Assembly: GCA_023231265.1 (NCBI GenBank)
Contig: JALNVT010000103.1
Location: forward strand, 1-8,465
Reading direction: 5' to 3'
DNA: 8,465 bases
From: Sphaerochaetaceae bacterium
GTDB taxonomy: Bacteria > Spirochaetota > Spirochaetia > Sphaerochaetales > Sphaerochaetaceae
Part shown: positions 5,911 to 8,465 of the stretch, piece by piece
How positions within the stretch are numbered: the stretch's first letter is position 1
Layout: each line of letters opens with the position of its first letter
Notes under the pieces: generated by a model
The model's input: only the letters and a program-made list of their open reading frames with translations
The model's database searches: none
What the model was told of the DNA's origin: nothing
Position numbers and translations under genes: made by a program

Positions 5911-5916
5911 GGCTTT

Positions 5917-6738
5917 CTATTCTTTAACTTTAAATAAATATTTTGCCAAAAACTTAGGATCATCAATGCTTTCAAATGGTCCTCCAAATGACTCTTGGTA
6001 CAATTCATCGTCAAGTTCAAAACCATTCTCTTCAGCAAATTGCTTCGCTCTTTCAAGAATGATGTTTTCATTTTCAAAGTTGAAGAACTTATAAGTCATG
6101 ATGTACTTGCCTTTAGCTATGGGAGAGGCTCCTTTCTCCCTTCTCTTCACTCTCATATAAATACCATCAAAATTCATCATATCGCTAGATTCCAAAGAAT
6201 CTTTATGTTTATACATATTCTTCAAAGATCCATAAACTCCAATAACATATGAGATGTATGAATCCATCTTCTTGGCCTCGGCATCTAACTTTAGAGAAGC
6301 TGCTCTAAAAGTATCATCACTGTAGATGGGATGTTCAATTTTTATTATGTATTGAGTATTCAATTCAATGAAACTGAATTTATTCAGGTTCTGCAGAGCA
6401 ACTTCCATCTCATATCTTTCATGTGATATCACATCTTTAAGGTCAGTGAGATGCTTTATTTTCCTATCAAGATCACTCTGAGTTGAACTCAGGATATTCA
6501 GAAGTCCAGTTGGAGTTCTCTTGGACATATGCTCTTTGATTGTTGAGAGAGACAGACCAGTCTGTCTCAATGTGTATATTATTTTATAGGTTTCATACTG
6601 AGCAAATGAATAATATCTGTAGCCATTTTTTGCCTTAAAAGAAGGTTTCAGAAGTCCTATCTTATCATAATGGAGCAATGTATCTCGCGTGGTATAACAG
6701 AGCTTTGCAAACTCGCTTATAGAATAATATCCTGTCAT
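5917..6738 (-). CDS. MerR-family regulator, BmrR-like, with GyrI-type ligand-binding domain
   Basis: 273 residues, the size of BmrR/BltR-type multidrug-sensing regulators. The N-terminal MerR DNA-binding domain (about 4-75) has YYSISEFAKL, then RDTLLHYDKIGLLKP and the NGYRYYS wing. A helical, probably coiled-coil dimerisation stretch covers about 80-118. The C-terminal domain (about 125-273) fits a GyrI-like effector-binding fold: AKGKYIMTYKF, an Ile/Leu-rich helix, then ELYQESFGGPFES and a final beta strand. No metal-binding cysteine cluster is visible, so a hydrophobic drug-like ligand is likelier than a metal (inference). The ATG has AGGAGA six bases upstream. It diverges from a MATE pump gene across a 103-base region holding a MerR-type operator, so it probably activates the pump and limits its own expression. 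Confidence 0.9.
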   Translation of the reverse strand: MTGYYSISEFAKLCYTTRDTLLHYDKIGLLKPSFKAKNGYRYYSFAQYETYKIIYTLRQTGLSLSTIKEHMSKRTPTGLLNILSSTQSDLDRKIKHLTDLKDVISHERYEMEVALQNLNKFSFIELNTQYIIKIEHPIYSDDTFRAASLKLDAEAKKMDSYISYVIGVYGSLKNMYKHKDSLESSDMMNFDGIYMRVKRREKGASPIAKGKYIMTYKFFNFENENIILERAKQFAEENGFELDDELYQESFGGPFESIDDPKFLAKYLFKVKE

Positions 6739-6749
6739 CTGAAATCTCC

Positions 6750-6780
6750 TTGACTGTGGTGCTACACCATAGTTTATATT
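6750..6780 (+). promoter_or_regulatory. MerR-type promoter/operator of the MATE gene (19-bp spacer)
   Basis: TTGACT (6750-6755), exactly 19 bases, then TATATT (6775-6780). The dyad ACTGTGGTG-CTA-CACCATAGT (6753-6773, eight of nine positions symmetric) fills the spacer. The overlong spacer is the hallmark of promoters that MerR-family proteins activate by distorting DNA. Transcription is predicted near 6787, a leader of about 55 bases. On the other strand the dyad lies in the leader of the regulator gene, beside its ribosome binding site, which fits autorepression. Confidence 0.82.
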
Positions 6781-6809
6781 ATTATATATTCACAGAAAAT
6801 TCAAATCAA
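6781..6809 (-). promoter_or_regulatory. Promoter of the MerR-type regulator gene
   Basis: On the minus strand TTGATT (6809-6804), a 17-base spacer and consensus TATAAT (6786-6781). Transcription would start near 6774, at the edge of the MerR dyad, so bound regulator should obstruct it. Confidence 0.65.
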
Positions 6810-6841
6810 ACACACCTTTTTTTGGGAGGGGGGACATCTTA

Positions 6842-8212
6842 ATGTCTAATTCATTGACCATAAAACTCAGTAGTAAGGAGTTGCTTAAAAGAACAACTTT
6901 CTCAATAGGTCTTTTGGTATTCACTTCTTTATATACAATTGTAGATAGTATCTTCGTATCTAACTTCGTCAACACAGATGCACTTGCTGCATTGAACATT
7001 GCTTTTCCTTTAATAACCCTCACAAATGCGATTGGATTCATGTTCTCGTCTGGTGGCTGTGCGTGGATTTCAATCAAGCTTGGTGAGAAGAAAGTTGAGC
7101 AAGCAAGTAAAGATTTTTCTTTGATTGTTGGTTTTGCTTTTGCAACTCTCATATTGATTTCGGCTTTAATTCTTTTAAATCTTGATGCCATTGTACGAGC
7201 ACTGGGAGCAAAGAATTCTTCATTGTTTGAATATGCAAGAGATTATTTGAGCATTGTCATACTGACAAGTCCTTTTTTCATATTGCAGATCATATATCAG
7301 CAGGTTCTTTTCATCGATAACAAAGGAAAGCTTGCTTTCAATCTTGTTATCATAAGTGGTGTTGCAAACATAATCTTTGATTACATTTTCATTGTGAAAT
7401 TTGGATGGGGCATCAAGGGTGCTGCATGGGGCACTGCGATGGGTTATTTCATATGGGCAATATATGGAACTTTTTATTTTACTAAGAACAAAGGCGGTCT
7501 TCATTTTACAAGACCTTCAAAGCATATGAATGTAATAACAAAATCACTGAGCAACGGAATGAGTGAGATGGTAACAAACTTATCGAGTTCAATTACCACT
7601 TATTATTTGAACTATCTCACTCTCAAATATGCAGGAGCTGATGGAGTTGCTGCAATATCAATCATACTTTATTGTCAGTTCCTATTCTCATCTATATTCT
7701 TTGGCTTTGCCATTGGGTCCTCCCCTATAATTGGCTATGGATGGGGAGCTAGACAATATGAATACACAGACAATCTGATAAAGATTTGCTTCAGACTGGT
7801 ATTCATCTTCTCTGCAGTTATGTTTGCAATCTCTTTCTTCGGATCAAATATTGTAACCAATTTATTCTGCAGACCAGACAATCCAGTGTATCCTCTAGCA
7901 ACACATGGACTCAGATTGTTCTCCTTCTCTTTCTTGTTCTGTGGAATATCAATCATAACATCGAATGTCTTCACATCAATTGGAGATGGTAAGAGATCTG
8001 CAATAATATCTTTTTTGAGAGTTTTTATTTTCACTCTTCTATTCTTAACCATTCTCCCACCTATTGCAGGATTGGATGGAATATGGTTGGCGATTCCTGC
8101 AGCTGAATTGGTCATGATTGCAGTTGATGTTTTATTCTTAAATAAGCTTCACAGAAAGATTCTCAACCTTGAGGAGAAGTATCCTTCAAAACTCTCTCCA
8201 TCAATTTCATAG
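6842..8212 (+). CDS. MATE-family multidrug efflux transporter
   Basis: 456 residues, the normal length for the family, almost entirely hydrophobic with about twelve predicted membrane helices in two homologous halves. N-terminal YTIVDSIFVSNFVNTDALAA and a mid-protein DYIFIVKFGWGIKGAAWGTA match the DinF/MepA-like branch; the second half has FAIGSSPIIGYGWGARQY and SIGDGKRSAIISFLR. It should export cationic or hydrophobic compounds in exchange for Na+ or H+; the ion and substrates cannot be read from sequence. The ATG has a purine-rich GGGAGGGGGG site ending eight bases upstream. It is expressed from a MerR-type promoter and divergent from the BmrR-like gene, consistent with drug-inducible efflux. 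The protein ends after a short charged tail. Confidence 0.94.
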   Translation: MSNSLTIKLSSKELLKRTTFSIGLLVFTSLYTIVDSIFVSNFVNTDALAALNIAFPLITLTNAIGFMFSSGGCAWISIKLGEKKVEQASKDFSLIVGFAFATLILISALILLNLDAIVRALGAKNSSLFEYARDYLSIVILTSPFFILQIIYQQVLFIDNKGKLAFNLVIISGVANIIFDYIFIVKFGWGIKGAAWGTAMGYFIWAIYGTFYFTKNKGGLHFTRPSKHMNVITKSLSNGMSEMVTNLSSSITTYYLNYLTLKYAGADGVAAISIILYCQFLFSSIFFGFAIGSSPIIGYGWGARQYEYTDNLIKICFRLVFIFSAVMFAISFFGSNIVTNLFCRPDNPVYPLATHGLRLFSFSFLFCGISIITSNVFTSIGDGKRSAIISFLRVFIFTLLFLTILPPIAGLDGIWLAIPAAELVMIAVDVLFLNKLHRKILNLEEKYPSKLSPSIS

Positions 8213-8227
8213 ATATATTGCTCACAG

Positions 8228-8266
8228 AAAAAAATGACCATGATAGTTTTGATCATCATGGTTCAT
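8228..8266 (-). terminator. Intrinsic terminator of the GH13-like gene, possibly bidirectional
   Basis: ATGACCATGAT (8234-8244) pairs with ATCATGGTTCAT (8255-8266) around a 10-base loop, with one bulged base. On the minus strand the stem runs directly into a T7 tract, making a canonical terminator five bases after the stop codon at 8271. On the plus strand the tail is only CTATTTAAT, so it would serve the MATE gene weakly. Confidence 0.82.
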
Positions 8267-8270
8267 CTAT

Positions 8271-8465
8271 TTAATCAGATATCTTCTTGCACCAGAGGTA
8301 CTCATGTGGTTTCATTTTGAATCCCCATCCTGGAACAACCTCACGGCCAGTGAACAGATCTCTATAGGTTCCAATCAAGCAATTGGTTCTTACAGTCTCT
8401 TCATAATCACTGAAAGATGAGAAGCACAGAAGCTCATCATCTCCATGAGTTCTTCGAATCAAGAA
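8271..8465 (-). CDS. C-terminal end of a probable GH13-family glycoside hydrolase (partial)
   Basis: Only the last 64 residues and the TAA stop are in the window; the frame is open to the edge, so the true start lies outside and the internal TTG near 8462 is not a start. The pattern ELLCFSSFSD, then GTYRDLFTGREV, then MKPHEYLWCKK matches the C-terminal beta domain that ends many alpha-amylase-family enzymes (NFSD, G-x-Y-x-D-L-x-T-G, P-x-E-x-x-W). Which activity it has (alpha-glucosidase, oligo-1,6-glucosidase, amylosucrase-type or other) cannot be told without the catalytic barrel. It converges with the MATE gene and has its own terminator. Confidence 0.6.
   Translation of the reverse strand, partial: FLIRRTHGDDELLCFSSFSDYEETVRTNCLIGTYRDLFTGREVVPGWGFKMKPHEYLWCKKISD

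Noticed and set aside
6824..6833. G-quadruplex in the MATE leader
   Set aside because: GGGAGGGGGG supplies at most three G tracts, too few for a standard intramolecular quadruplex. It is better explained as a strong ribosome binding site.
6790..7191. Minus-strand open frame of 133 codons, with others at 7220-7504 and 7735-8115
   Set aside because: They are antisense to the MATE transporter, which is intact and typical. The frames show no family resemblance.

Overview
This is an AT-rich bacterial window with AGGAG-type ribosome binding sites and some TTG starts. A lipoprotein with tandem DUF1566 repeats, an OmpR-type two-component pair and low-GC codon use fit a spirochaete-like or low-GC Firmicute-like organism. 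That placement is a weak guess, because nothing here is a firm taxonomic marker. Neither tRNA gene encodes its CCA end.

Layout, left to right. (1) 1-1386, minus: a membrane-anchored M28 metallopeptidase, cut at its C-terminus by the window edge. Two hydrophobic hairpins are inserted into its catalytic fold. (2) 1387-1649: an AT-rich spacer with two perfect dyads and a strong tRNA promoter. (3) 1650-1890, plus: two serine tRNA genes (TGA and GCT anticodons) ending at a clear intrinsic terminator. (4) 2058-3451, minus: a DUF1566 lipoprotein gene split by an apparent one-base frameshift. (5) 3452-3768: a divergent regulatory region. (6) 3769-5881, plus: a response regulator and a sensor kinase overlapping by 14 bases. 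(7) 5917-6738, minus: a MerR/BmrR-type regulator. (8) 6842-8212, plus: a MATE efflux pump. (9) 8271-8465, minus: the C-terminal end of a probable GH13 glycoside hydrolase.

Two regulatory circuits can be read from the DNA. In the first, the lipoprotein and the two-component operon diverge. Each promoter carries the same element, TTCAC-N6-TTCAC-N10-(-10 box), pointing at its own gene. This is the 11-bp direct-repeat layout of OmpR/PhoB regulators. I infer that the response regulator controls both its own operon and the lipoprotein, which would make a local envelope-sensing module. In the second, the MerR-type gene and the MATE gene diverge around a textbook MerR promoter: TTGACT, 19-bp spacer, TATATT, with a 9-bp dyad in the spacer. 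The regulator probably induces the pump in response to a drug-like ligand and represses itself.

I found no CRISPR array, insertion sequence, phage gene, origin or recognisable riboswitch. The best candidate for something undescribed is the DUF1566-lipoprotein/two-component module with its symmetric operators, followed by the unusual membrane-inserted M28 peptidase.
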